Source: Bacteroidota bacterium
Lineage (GTDB): Bacteria > Bacteroidota > Rhodothermia > Rhodothermales > JANQRZ01
NCBI GenBank assembly: GCA_038746285.1
Contig: JBCDKT010000001.1
Span: forward strand, 1 to 64,000
DNA length: 64,000 nt
Direction of reading: 5' to 3'
The first letter of the stretch is position 1. Each line of letters opens with the position of its first letter. A program made the position numbers and the translations under genes. Below the pieces are notes generated by a model. The model made no database searches. It had not been told where the DNA came from and worked only from the letters and a program-made list of their open reading frames with translations. Shown piece by piece: positions 49,136-58,300 of this stretch.

Positions 49136-50584
49136 TCACTTCCCGATGCAGAACTGCGAGAAAATGGCACCGAGCACGTCATCGTTGGTGATCTCGCCGG
49201 TGATGGACCCGAGTTCGTGCAGGGCGGTGCGGAGGTCGAGCGCGAGCGTTTCGCCTGTGGCCCCGGTTGCCAGTGCTTGCCCCGCGGCATGCACCGCGTC
49301 GAGCGCCCGGCCGAGGTGCTGACGGTGCCGCTGATTGACCACGACCGGCGTAGCCTCGGCGTCCGACAGGTCGCCGAGCACCGCATCAACGAGCCAGGAC
49401 CGCAGTGGGTCCAGCAGCTCTCCATCGGTGAGCGCATGGCGCGCCGAGACGAAGAAAAGGGGAAAGCTAGAAGCAGCGTCGTCGGTAGCCTCTTCAAGCA
49501 GGTCCTGCTTGTTAGCGACGAGCAGAATCGGCGGCCCGGGCTGCGTGGCTGCTTCCACCTCTACTTCGCTGCGTTGAGCTTCGTTGAGTCTACCTTCGCT
49601 ACGTTTCACCGTGAAACAGTCGAGCCAGTCGCGCTCCTCAGCGTCGAGGCCGAGCGTGGCGTCGAAGACGTAGAGCAGCGCGTCGGCTCGGGCGATGGCG
49701 TCGCGGGTGCGGCGGACGCCTTCGGCTTCGATGGCGTCTTCGGTCTCGCGCAGCCCGGCGGTGTCGACGAACCGGAAGCTGAGCCCGCCGATCTCGACCT
49801 CAGCCTCGATCTCGTCCCGCGTCGTGCCGGGGGTCGGGCTGACAATCGCGCGGTCGTGCCCGGCGAGCGCGTTGAGGAGCGTCGACTTGCCCGCGTTCGG
49901 CCGGCCGCCGATGACGACGCGGACGCCGTCGCGCACGAGCGCGCCGAGGCGGTACGAGTCGAGCAGCCGCGAGAGGAGGGAGGCCGTGCGGCCGAGGAGC
50001 GCTTCGAGTTGGGCTTTGTCCGCGAACTCGACGTCTTCCTCAGCGAAGTCCAGCTCTAGCTCCACGAGCGCGCAGGTTTGGAGCAACTCCTGCCGGGCGG
50101 CAGCGACGGCCTCGGAGTAGCGACCCTGCAGGTGGCTCAGCGAGACGCGGTGCGCAAGCGACGACTGCGCGTGGATAAGGTCGGCCACGGCCTCGGCTTG
50201 CGCGAGGTCGAGCTTGCCGTTCAGGAAGGCGCGCTCGGTGAACTCGCCGGGCCGAGCGAGGCGTGCCCCGGCATCGAGGAGTGCTTTGAGGATGAGCTGC
50301 GGAGCCACGTCGCCGCCGTGACAGGTGACCTCGACCACGTCCTCGCCCGTTGCCGAGCGCGGCGCTCGAAACAGCGTCACCACGACCTGGTCGATCCGCT
50401 CGCCCTCGGGCGTCGTGACGAACCCGACGTGGGCCGTGTGCGAGCCGGCCGCGGCGAGGTCCTTCGACGGGAACAGGCGGTCAGCGAGGGCGACGGCTTC
50501 GGGGCCGGAACAGCGGACGACGGCGAGGGCTGCGCGGCCCCGCGCCGTGGCAATCGCGGCAATCGTGTCAGCGACTAGGACCAC
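49136..50584 (-). CDS. mnmE: tRNA modification GTPase MnmE (TrmE)
   Basis: A 482-residue protein. It starts at GTG 50584 with DTIAAIATARGRAALAVVRC and has the N-terminal folate-binding domain, then the G domain: GRPNAGKSTLLNALAGHDRA (Walker A), PGTTRDEIEAEVEIGGLSF, FVDTAGLRETEDAIEAEGVR (DTAG) and LLVANKQDL (NKxD). The C-terminus ends FSQFCIGK, with the catalytic Cys of the family. About 28 extra residues near CFTVKRSEGRLNEAQRS distinguish it from E. coli MnmE (454 residues). It acts with MnmG in wobble-uridine modification. Confidence 0.96.
   Translation of the reverse strand: MVLVADTIAAIATARGRAALAVVRCSGPEAVALADRLFPSKDLAAAGSHTAHVGFVTTPEGERIDQVVVTLFRAPRSATGEDVVEVTCHGGDVAPQLILKALLDAGARLARPGEFTERAFLNGKLDLAQAEAVADLIHAQSSLAHRVSLSHLQGRYSEAVAAARQELLQTCALVELELDFAEEDVEFADKAQLEALLGRTASLLSRLLDSYRLGALVRDGVRVVIGGRPNAGKSTLLNALAGHDRAIVSPTPGTTRDEIEAEVEIGGLSFRFVDTAGLRETEDAIEAEGVRRTRDAIARADALLYVFDATLGLDAEERDWLDCFTVKRSEGRLNEAQRSEVEVEAATQPGPPILLVANKQDLLEEATDDAASSFPLFFVSARHALTDGELLDPLRSWLVDAVLGDLSDAEATPVVVNQRHRQHLGRALDAVHAAGQALATGATGETLALDLRTALHELGSITGEITNDDVLGAIFSQFCIGK
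49602..49618. promoter_or_regulatory. parS-like 17-mer with expanded centre, copy 2
   Basis: Exactly the same 17 bases as at 49112-49128, here inside mnmE, where it codes for CFTVKR. This occurs in a stretch (LDCFTVKRSEGRLNEAQRSE) that does not match the usual G-domain loop of MnmE and looks like an insertion. Confidence 0.5.
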
Positions 50585-50589
50585 GCGAC

Positions 50590-52416
50590 CTACGACTTCT
50601 TGGCGCGGGGCTTCTTCCGCTTCGTGGCCTGCCCGTTCGTCTTCGCGCGGGCCCGGCCGTTGCGGCTCGGCTTCTTCGCCTTCGGGGCGTCGCCGGATGC
50701 GGCGGCGGTTTCCACCTCCTTGTTGATCAGCTTCTGCTGTACGATCGTCAGGACGTTGAAGGTCAGGTAGTAGAGGCTGAGGCCCGAGGCGAGGCGGTTG
50801 AAGACGACGAAGAGGATCAGCGGCAGGAAGTACATCATCACCTTCGCCTGCGTCCCGCCGCTGTCCGGCATCGAGACCTTCATCTGCACGATCATCGTGA
50901 GGCCCATGATGAGCGTGAAGCCCGCCACGAAGTCGCCGTAGAACGGGATCGCAAACGGCAGGCCCAGGATCGGGTCCGGGGCCGAGAGGTCGGCCGCCCA
51001 GAGGAACGACTCCTGCCGGATGACAATCGAGTTCTGGAAGTAGCGCCAGAGCGCGATGATGATCGGGTACTGGAGGAGGAGGGGGAGGCAGCCGGCGAGC
51101 GGGTTGACGCCCGTCTCGCGGTACATCTTCATCATCGCCTCCTGCTGCTTCTGAGGGTCGTCGGCGTACTTCTCCTTGATGACCTCCATCTTCGGCTGCA
51201 GCTCGCGCATCCGCGCCGTGTTCTTGTACGACACCTTCGTCAGCGGGTAGAGGAGCAGCTTGACGAGGATGCCGAACAGAATGATGACGAGGCCGTAGTT
51301 CGGGAGCAGGCCGCCAAGGAAGCGGAATGACGGGGAGATGATGTACTTGGCGATGGGCCGCGTCATGAACGCCCCGAAGCCGTAGTCGATCACGTCGTAG
51401 AGGTCGGGATCGAACGCCGCGATCCGGTCGAACTCCATCGGGCCGACGTAGAGGCGGAAGTCGTTCGCCTCCCCCCGAGGCCGCGGCATGTCGAGCCGGG
51501 CCGAGAAGTCCTCGGCGAACTCGAGGTCGCCGATCTCGCCGACGCGGTTGCCTTCAAGCTCGGCCCCGTCGGAGGGCGACTCTGGGCGGACGGTGGCGAC
51601 GAAGTACTTGTTCTTGACCGCCACCCAGTCGACGGCTCCGTTGAGCCGCTGCGAGCCGGCCGCGTCCGAGGCCAGGTTGATCTTCTCGACTTCGCCGCCG
51701 CTGCGGGCGTAGGCCCCGGACGCCGTCGCGTCGAGCCCGCTCAGTTCTTCGGCGAACGGGATCGACCCGTCCCAGGCGATCTCGTACCCGCCGGACGCCG
51801 AGAGCAGCGTGCCGCCGACCTCCTCGACGCGGAGGCCGATCTCGTAGGTGTCGGGGGAGAAGGTGTAGGTCTGGCGCAGCGTCCCGCCGGGCAGGGCAAC
51901 CTCGAAGCTCAGTTCGCGTGGCGCGTCGGTGACGGCGAGCCGGTCGCTGCTCAGACCGGGCGTCTCGAAGAAGAGCACGCGCGTGTCGAGGTAGCGCCCC
52001 TGCGGCGGCGTGAAGGCGAGCGCGAGCGCCCCGTCCTCGGACGACACCATCTCGACCGGCGCGCCGCTTTCGCCCGCGACGTTGTAGTTCTTCAGCACGA
52101 ACGAAGTCGGCGTCGCGCCCTGGGTCGAGAACACGGCGCGGTAGCGGTCCGTCTCGACCGTGATCGCCCGCGCCTCGCCCGTGGTGACCGCTGCAAACGC
52201 CGAGTCGACCGGCACCACTATGCCTTCGTCCGGCCCGACCTCCGGTGGGGCTACGGATTCGGCGGCTTCGAGCGAGTCTGGGCGTGCAGAATCCGCAGGT
52301 CCGGGCGGCGGCGGTTGCGGCCTGAAGTAGACGAGCCACACGGCCATGATGATCGAGATGAGGATCATCCCGATGACGCCGGTGCGGTCGAGGCCCGGTT
52401 CCTGGTTCAGTGACAT
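50590..52416 (-). CDS. yidC: Membrane protein insertase YidC
   Basis: A 608-residue inner-membrane protein of the Gram-negative type. It has an N-terminal helix (TGVIGMILISIIMAVWLVYF), a large periplasmic beta-domain (residues ~50-360), and the insertase core with five helices: YGLVIILFGILVKLLLYPLT, ARMRELQPKMEVIKEKYADD, QQEAMMKMYRETGVNPLAGC, LPLLLQYPIIIALWRYFQNS. The tail is Lys/Arg-rich (KPSRNGRARAKTNGQATKRK), typical for ribosome binding. It inserts inner-membrane proteins. It is part of the rpmH-rnpA-yidC-mnmE-mnmG-rsmG cluster. Confidence 0.97.
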   Translation of the reverse strand: MSLNQEPGLDRTGVIGMILISIIMAVWLVYFRPQPPPPGPADSARPDSLEAAESVAPPEVGPDEGIVVPVDSAFAAVTTGEARAITVETDRYRAVFSTQGATPTSFVLKNYNVAGESGAPVEMVSSEDGALALAFTPPQGRYLDTRVLFFETPGLSSDRLAVTDAPRELSFEVALPGGTLRQTYTFSPDTYEIGLRVEEVGGTLLSASGGYEIAWDGSIPFAEELSGLDATASGAYARSGGEVEKINLASDAAGSQRLNGAVDWVAVKNKYFVATVRPESPSDGAELEGNRVGEIGDLEFAEDFSARLDMPRPRGEANDFRLYVGPMEFDRIAAFDPDLYDVIDYGFGAFMTRPIAKYIISPSFRFLGGLLPNYGLVIILFGILVKLLLYPLTKVSYKNTARMRELQPKMEVIKEKYADDPQKQQEAMMKMYRETGVNPLAGCLPLLLQYPIIIALWRYFQNSIVIRQESFLWAADLSAPDPILGLPFAIPFYGDFVAGFTLIMGLTMIVQMKVSMPDSGGTQAKVMMYFLPLILFVVFNRLASGLSLYYLTFNVLTIVQQKLINKEVETAAASGDAPKAKKPSRNGRARAKTNGQATKRKKPRAKKS

Positions 52417-52482
52417 GCGAGGTTCGTCAGGTTCGAGCGCGGTACGGAGTCGCGTGCGGGCCGTTTCACTTGGGTGTGGAGT

Positions 52483-52929
52483 TTACGCCTCCTGGTGGGA
52501 GGGCTCGGCAAAGTCGGCGGCGATGCGGTAGAGCGCCTCGGGTAGGTCGCGGCGGATCGCGGCGCTGGCTCCCTCGGTGCGGCCTCGGTAGAGCACCATG
52601 AGCGTCAGCGTTTCCGGTCGGTCCGCGAAGGCGTCGGCAAGGGTCTGCTGGTGGAGCCGGAAGCTCTCGCGCAGCAGCCGCTTGATCCGGTTGCGCGTCG
52701 GCTTCGAGCCGAGGTGCCGCCCCGTCGCAAAGCCAACCTGAAGCGGTACTGCAAAGCTCACGTCCTCGGGCGCGGCGAGTCGGTAGCGGACCAGGAGCGT
52801 GCCGACCCGGACCGCGTGTACGTCTTTCCGGCGACGGTCGAAGAGCGGCCGGATCAGGCGCTGCCGCTTGAGCCGGGCCGCGCGCGGAAGCCGGTAGTGC
52901 CCAGTCTCCTGGGTCGGCGGGCCGGCCAC
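52483..52929 (-). CDS. rnpA: Ribonuclease P protein component
   Basis: A 148-residue basic protein. After HYRLPRAARLKRQRLIRPLF it has VGFATGRHLGSKPTRNRIKR, including the RNR motif (NRIKRLLRESFR) of RnpA, then LTLMVLYRGRTEG. It is the protein partner of the RNase P RNA, which matures tRNA 5' ends. Start at GTG 52929; the family usually begins near LPRAARL, so a shorter start is possible. It follows rpmH with a 4-base gap. Confidence 0.9.
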   Translation of the reverse strand: MAGPPTQETGHYRLPRAARLKRQRLIRPLFDRRRKDVHAVRVGTLLVRYRLAAPEDVSFAVPLQVGFATGRHLGSKPTRNRIKRLLRESFRLHQQTLADAFADRPETLTLMVLYRGRTEGASAAIRRDLPEALYRIAADFAEPSHQEA

Positions 52930-52933
52930 CGGA

Positions 52934-53089
52934 TCACTTGCCGGGCTTGGAGTCGCTGACGGTGAGGCGCTTGCGGCCTTTGGCGCGGCGGCGTGCGAGG
53001 AGGCTGCGGCCGTTCTTGGAGGCCATGCGCGAGCGGAAGCCGTGCTTGTTGGCGCGCTTGCGGCGGCTCGGCTGGTAGGTTCTTTTCAT
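52934..53089 (-). CDS. rpmH: 50S ribosomal protein L34
   Basis: A 51-residue protein beginning [20 protein letters not shown] with [20 protein letters not shown] following, the full L34 signature. It is slightly longer than the usual 44-47 residues. Start ATG 53089. First gene of the rpmH-rnpA-yidC-mnmE-mnmG-rsmG run. Confidence 0.97.
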   Translation of the reverse strand: MKRTYQPSRRKRANKHGFRSRMASKNGRSLLARRRAKGRKRLTVSDSKPGK

Positions 53090-53297
53090 GACAGGTACGA
53101 AGCGTGGGGCGGAGCGGTGACGTAGCTTTCCGGGCAGCGCGCGCGGTCCGGCGTCGGGATGCGGCGAGCGGAGCGTAGAAACATACGGAAGGGGAGGGGA
53201 GGAGCCGGCCCGGCCGTTGACTTTCGCAGAGAATGCGATTAAGTTGCCCCCCTGCACGCCGGCCCGCGGAGCGCTTCCGCCGAGGCCGGCGCAGAGC

Positions 53298-53370
53298 GCG
53301 GGAATAGCTCAGTTGGTAGAGCATCAGCTTCCCAAGCTGAGGGTCGCGGGTTCGAGTCCCGTTTCCCGCT
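53298..53370 (+). tRNA. tRNA-Gly (anticodon CCC)
   Basis: The cloverleaf folds well: acceptor GCGGGAA with TTCCCGC, D-arm AGCTCAGTTGGTAGAGC, anticodon arm TCAGC-TTCCCAA-GCTGA with CCC in the loop, and T-arm GCGGG-TTCGAGT-CCCGT. The discriminator is T and no CCA is encoded. Followed on the same strand by tRNA-Val. Confidence 0.92.
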
Positions 53371-53416
53371 CTGCACAGCGATGAGTGACGAGCGCCGCAT
53401 ACCGAGAGGCCGCCTG

Positions 53417-53444
53417 TTCGACACTCGTCGTTCGTCACTCGTCG
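53417..53444 (-). repeat. Tandem 14-bp repeat, copy 2
   Basis: On the minus strand CGACGAGTGACGAA then CGACGAGTGTCGAA, almost the same as the pair at 11962-11989 (CGACGAGCTACGAA twice). It lies between two tRNA genes. A small tandem repeat that is found at distant sites and on both strands may be a dispersed element. Confidence 0.5.
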
Positions 53445-53452
53445 TTTCACCA

Positions 53453-53527
53453 GGGCGGTTAGCTCAGTTGGTTTAGAGCACCTCGTTTACACCGAGGGGG
53501 CCGGGGGTTCGAGTCCCTCACTGCCCA
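53453..53527 (+). tRNA. tRNA-Val (anticodon UAC)
   Basis: Acceptor GGGCGGT with ACTGCCC, anticodon arm CCTCG-TTTACAC-CGAGG with TAC in the loop, T-arm CGGGG-TTCGAGT-CCCTC (one non-canonical pair). CCA is not encoded (the 3' end reads ACCG). Confidence 0.92.
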
Positions 53528-53544
53528 CCGAGTTACCAAGACAA

Positions 53545-53580
53545 GCGAGGGCACGGCTGCCGAAGCAGCCGCGCCCTCGC
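53545..53580. terminator. Strong hairpin after tRNA-Val
   Basis: Two near-perfect arms (GCGAGGGCACGGCTGC and GCAGCCGCGCCCTCGC, one mismatch) around CGAA. It begins 18 bases after the tRNA and is probably the end of the tRNA transcript. No T-run follows. The 53581-54018 interval beyond holds only unconvincing short frames, and I see no other gene in it. Confidence 0.6.
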
Positions 53581-54018
53581 CTGTTGGACTCCGCCGGTTC
53601 GCCACCGGGCGACGGTAGAGGGTCTTTGCTCAGCTCAGTCCCCACGGGCGAAGCTGCGAGGGAGTAGGTCGCTGTCGGCGTGGTCAGCAGTGCCGCTGTC
53701 GGCGAAGAGGCCAGCATCGATAGGACTGCGCACGCTCGTGGTAGTCCGTAGCGGGTTCCGGTAATCGGTAGACAGACTTCTGATGTCTTGATGCTGGTTT
53801 CGCATGCATATGCCAAGGCAGATTTGCGCGAGTATCCCAACACTTCGTATGAGTCTGTATATGTTCAGAAAATACCTGTACCGCGTTTGCGAAATGGCTC
53901 GGTCATGCGTGGTCGCTTGCAGCGCTACTATCGGGTCCATCTCACTGGGGGCTACACCGCATGCAGGGTTTCGCGGCATCCTCCTTCCTTTCTGTTGGCG
54001 CGCTAACTGAGGACCCAC

Positions 54019-54504
54019 ATGGCTACAGACAAGATTTCGGTCGACCGGCTTCCTTCCGACAGCCTCTCGCGCAGACGCGTGAAGCACGCTCGCCAGTCTT
54101 CCAGCACGGGCGACACCACCGCTCGAGTCGTGCGACGCAGCGGAAAGCTCCGGCAGGCCCCCGCAGTCTCCCCCGCTCAGCAGGTTCCGATCACGGAGGC
54201 TGTCAGCCTTCTCGAAGCGCACTACGCTAGCGCCTGGTCATTCCGCCTTCAGCGTCCGATAACAGTCAGGGAGTACCTGGCTGACATCCTGGACACCCTC
54301 GAAATCAACCGGTTCGTGTCCATCGTGACGACGGCCCCTACCTCGGAACTGCCGGGGGGTGCGCCGTCCTCGAATGGTGCGTCTTCCTTGGAGTGGGTCA
54401 CCCTCGCGTATCCGGCAGTCAGGGGGTCGGACGAGAAGACCGAGCGAATGCTTCCCCTCGTGCCCCGCGTAGCGCAGGCAGCCGACGCATCCGCTACGTC
54501 GTGA
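54019..54504 (+). CDS. Hypothetical protein
   Basis: A 161-residue protein with a good ribosome-binding sequence (GAGG about eight bases before the ATG). The middle part ITEAVSLLEAHYASAWSFRL followed by ITVREYLADILDTLEINRFV may be a helical, DNA-binding-like segment. The ends are low-complexity. I do not recognise a family. It lies between the tRNA genes and the response regulator on the other strand, and there is no clear functional link. Confidence 0.45.
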   Translation: MATDKISVDRLPSDSLSRRRVKHARQSSSTGDTTARVVRRSGKLRQAPAVSPAQQVPITEAVSLLEAHYASAWSFRLQRPITVREYLADILDTLEINRFVSIVTTAPTSELPGGAPSSNGASSLEWVTLAYPAVRGSDEKTERMLPLVPRVAQAADASATS

Positions 54505-54597
54505 ACGCTGCTGAGCCTCGATGTGCCTGCAGAGATGAACACCGTTGGGGCCGCACGGAGGCGCTGCGACCTCGGACAGCTCTTGAGCCGCCGCTCG

Positions 54598-55260
54598 TCA
54601 GCGCAGTGAGGATTCGCGCCAGAGGACAGCCTGTTGGAGCAACTCTGTAGCGCTCGACAGCCCCAGCTTCCGCTTGATGTTCTGCTTGTAGCTGTCGACC
54701 GTCTTGACGCTGATCTGCATCCGCTCTGCCGTCTCTTTGCTCGTGAGGCCGCCTCCGACGTGCTCGAAGGTTTCGAGTTCGCGGTCCGTCAACTGCTCGA
54801 CACCAGGGATTCCGCCGGTGTCACCGAGGCCACCGGGGCGGCCCATGAGGCGCGTCATCAGCACATCTCGAAACGACTCCGTCACGAAGACGCGGCCGCC
54901 GAGCACATGACGGATCGCCTCGATGATGGCCCTCGGTGCTTCCTGCTTCATCAGGTAGCCGTTCGCACCGGCAGAGAACGCGCGCTCGGCGTAGAGTACG
55001 TCGTCGTGTGCGGACACGACGAGCACGTAGCCTTCGAAATCGACGGAGCGCAGTCGCTTCAGCAGTTCGATCCCGTTGATGCCGGGCAGGGAGAGGTCGA
55101 GCAAGACCAGGTCCGGGCTCAGGTCCGGGATCGAAGCGAATGCCTCTTCTGCCATGGCTGCCTCGCCGCACACCTCCAGGTCGCTCTCGCCCTTGATGAT
55201 GCTCACGTACCCCTCGCGCATGACGGGGTGATCCTCGACGATGTAGATGCGGCGGGCCAT
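54598..55260 (-). CDS. NarL/FixJ-type response regulator
   Basis: A 220-residue protein. The receiver domain begins RRIYIVEDHPVMREGYVSII and has the phospho-acceptor Asp55 in LVLLDLSLPGINGIELLKR, with the T/S and K in VVSAHDD and GYLMKQEAP. The C-terminal LuxR-type HTH has LTDRELETFEHVGGGLTSKE followed by SVKTVDSYKQNIKRKLGL. It should be activated by the hybrid sensor upstream (55345-60378), separated by 84 bases on the same strand, and then bind target promoters. Confidence 0.92.
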   Translation of the reverse strand: MARRIYIVEDHPVMREGYVSIIKGESDLEVCGEAAMAEEAFASIPDLSPDLVLLDLSLPGINGIELLKRLRSVDFEGYVLVVSAHDDVLYAERAFSAGANGYLMKQEAPRAIIEAIRHVLGGRVFVTESFRDVLMTRLMGRPGGLGDTGGIPGVEQLTDRELETFEHVGGGLTSKETAERMQISVKTVDSYKQNIKRKLGLSSATELLQQAVLWRESSLR

Positions 55261-55344
55261 GGCGGTATCGCTGTCGCAGGGGGACCGCGGGTGGGGGTAG
55301 ACAGGGGCGCGAATGTACGACGGATGAGTTCAGCCAGTACAGCG

Positions 55345-58300
55345 TTAGACCCGAAGCGGTGCTCGGAGGATCACGCGCGTCCCGTTGCCAGCGTCGGAGA
55401 CGATCTGCAGCGTCCCTCCGATGAGGTGGAGGCGCTCGCGGACGCTGAAGAGCCCGAAGCCTGCCCGCTCCTCGTCGCGGTCGTGCTGCAGCGCCGCCTC
55501 GTCGAAGCCGCGCCCGTGGTCTGCCACCTCCACGCGCAGCATCTCCCCGTCGGCTTCCACGGTCACGTCAGCCCCGTCCACGCCGGCGTGCTTGACCACG
55601 TTGAAGAGCAACTCGCGGACGAACTGGAAGAGGAGCACGTGGACGCTCATGTCCAGTTCGGCGTAGCTGCGCACGTGCAGCGCCGTGTCGAGGCCGTACG
55701 CTTCGCGCATCCGCGCGATCAGCCATTCGAGGGAGCGGTCTAGCCCTTCACCGGCCAGCACGGGTGGGCTGAGGTCGACCGTGAGCGTCCGCGCAGCTTG
55801 GATGGCCTCGTCGAGAATCTCGATGCCGCGCTCCACGAAAGGCTGGGCCTGCGCCTGCGAACCCGCGCTGCCGATCTGCTCCAGCTTCATCTGCAGGGCG
55901 TAGAGGTACTGCTGGAAGTCGTCGTGAAGCACCTGCGCGATGCGCCGACGCTCCTGCTGCTCGGCCTCGGTGAGGTCGTTGGCGAGCGTGCGGACCTGCT
56001 TCGTGCGCTCCCGGACGCGGTCCTCTAACTCCGCCGTAAGCGCTTCGAGCCGGCGTTGGGTCTCTTTCAGCGCGGTGACCTCCTGCACAGTGACGCTCAC
56101 GTAGGCTACGGCTCCCTCCTCGTCGAGGATGGGGTGGTAGCTCACGAGCCAGTCCCGCCGCTCGTCGGGCGACGAGGGCACCGGGAGCAAGTAGAGCACA
56201 TTCGTCTGGGCCTTGCCCGTCGCGTAGACGCCTTCCAGGTTGGGCCGCACCTCCTCGGCGATGTCGCCAAACAGGTCGTAGGCTACATGTCCGAGGTGCT
56301 CCTCGACGGAGCGGCCCTGGATCTCGGCGAGGCGCTGGTTGATGCGCACGAACCGGCGCTCGCGGTCGAGCAGGCACAGGCCGACCGGCGTGGACTCGTA
56401 GATGCTCGATATCTCCGTACGCCGACGCTCGGCCGCCTCCTCGGCATGCTTGCGCGCCGTCACGTCGAGGACGACCCCTGCGAGGCGGACGGGGTGGCGC
56501 TGCCCCTCCTCGTCCGTCTCGAAGAAGCACCGCCCGCGCGAGATCACCCAGCGCGTCGCGTCCCGGTTGAGGCGGTGCTCGAAGTCGTAAGCGTCCTGCT
56601 CGTCGCCGGGGTCGAGCGCCCGCGCGATGACGTCGGCGACGAGGGCGCGTTCGTCGGGATGGACGTTTTCGAAGCCGGCCTCCAGCGACACGGTCTCGGG
56701 AAGCCCTGCGATCTCGGCGGCGCGGGCGTCGAACGAGAGCGTCTCGGTTTCCGGGTCGAGCGTGAGGCTGCCGAGCCGGCCTCCTTCGAGGGCGAGCTGG
56801 AGCCGCTGCTCGCTCTCGGCGAGCCGCTCCCGGGTGCGGATCAGCTCGGTCACGTCGCGCACGACGACGTTGATGCCGACGATGCGCGACTCGACGCGCT
56901 GCGGGACGTAGCTCGCCAGGAAGATGCACTCCTCGCCGGGGTAGCGGGGCGTGGATCCTCGGATCTCGACGTTCAGGACCGACTCGCCGCCGTCAAGCAC
57001 GCGGTCATAGAGCGCTTCAAGTTGGTCGGCTAGCGTGGGGAGGACCTCGCGGACGGAGCGGCCGAGGTGCTCCTCAATCGGCTTTCCGTCGATCTCAGCG
57101 AGGAGGTGGTTGATGCGAACGAAGCGGTAGTCTCGGTCGATGAAGGCGAGCCCCACCGGCGCGGTGTCGTAGACGGCCTCGATCTCGCTGAGTTGGGAGG
57201 CGATCACGGCCTCGTCATGGTCGCGCTGCAGCGCGGCGCTGAGCACGTTGGCGACGCTCTGCACGAAGCCGATGTCTTCGGGCTGGAAGTGGCCGGGCGT
57301 GCGGTGATAGACGCCCAGCACCCCGAAGGGCGATGCGCCCGGCCCGGGAATGGTGACGCTGATGCCGCTCGCCACCGCGTGCTCGGTGAGGAGCGCCGGC
57401 GCGCTGAAGCGGGCCTCTTCGGCGACATTCGCCACGAGCACGGGGCCGTCGGTGAGGAGGGTGTAGCCGGCCTGCGAGCCGCCGCCTCTCGGGACGCGCG
57501 CGCTGCCGACGAGGCCGTCGTCCCACCCGACCCCTTCGCGCAGGAGCAGGGATTCACGGTCGGTGCCGAGTTCGAGCACCTCGCACAGCGGGGCCTCGGC
57601 GGCGGCGGCGGCGGCCTCGACGGCCTGGCGCATCAGCTTATCGAGCGCGCCGCCGCCGAGGGCGGCCCGACCGAGCTCGGCTACGGCCGCTTGCTGGCGC
57701 GCCTGCCGTGCCGCCTGCTGCTCCGCGCGCTTCGTCGCGTCGACGTCGACGAAGGTGACGACTACCCCGTCGATCAGGCCGTCCTCTGTGCGGTAGGGCA
57801 GCATCCGCAAGAGGAACCACCGCCCGTCCCGGTCCTGCACCTCCTCCTCGACGTGTTCGAGCTGCTCCAGCACGCGCTGCGCGAGTGCGGGGAGCGGTAG
57901 CCCTGAAGGCAGCGTCTGCCTGTCGAGGCGGTGGGAAAGGTGCGCGAAGGGCCGCCCCACGTCGGACGGGATCACGTTGAAGAGCTCGTCGGCGCGCGGC
58001 GTGAACCGCTTCAGGTGCAGGTGCCGGTCGAGGAAGAGCGTCCCGATGTCGGTCGAGGCGATGAGGTTTTGCAGGTCGCTGTTGGCGCGGCCCAGCTCCT
58101 CGATCTTGTTCTTGAGCTCCTGGTTGACCGTGCGCAGCTCCTCGTTCATCGACTGGAGCTCTTCCTCCGACGTCTCCAGTTCCTCGGTCGTGGACTGGAG
58201 CTCCTCGTTCATCGACCGCAGCTCCTCGTTCGAGGCCTTGAACTCTTCGTTCGAGGTCTCCCGCTCCTCGATCATGGCCTGGAGGTGCGCGCGCGTGACC

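Noticed and set aside
53487-53843. Open frame on the - strand ending in GSEGLEPPAPSV
   Set aside because: It runs through tRNA-Val in antisense; this peptide ending is a well-known false call from reverse-complemented tRNA sequence.
53635-54222. 195-codon frame on the - strand and several short + frames around 53.8-54.0 kb
   Set aside because: No recognisable motif, mutually overlapping, and overlapping the better-supported gene at 54019.
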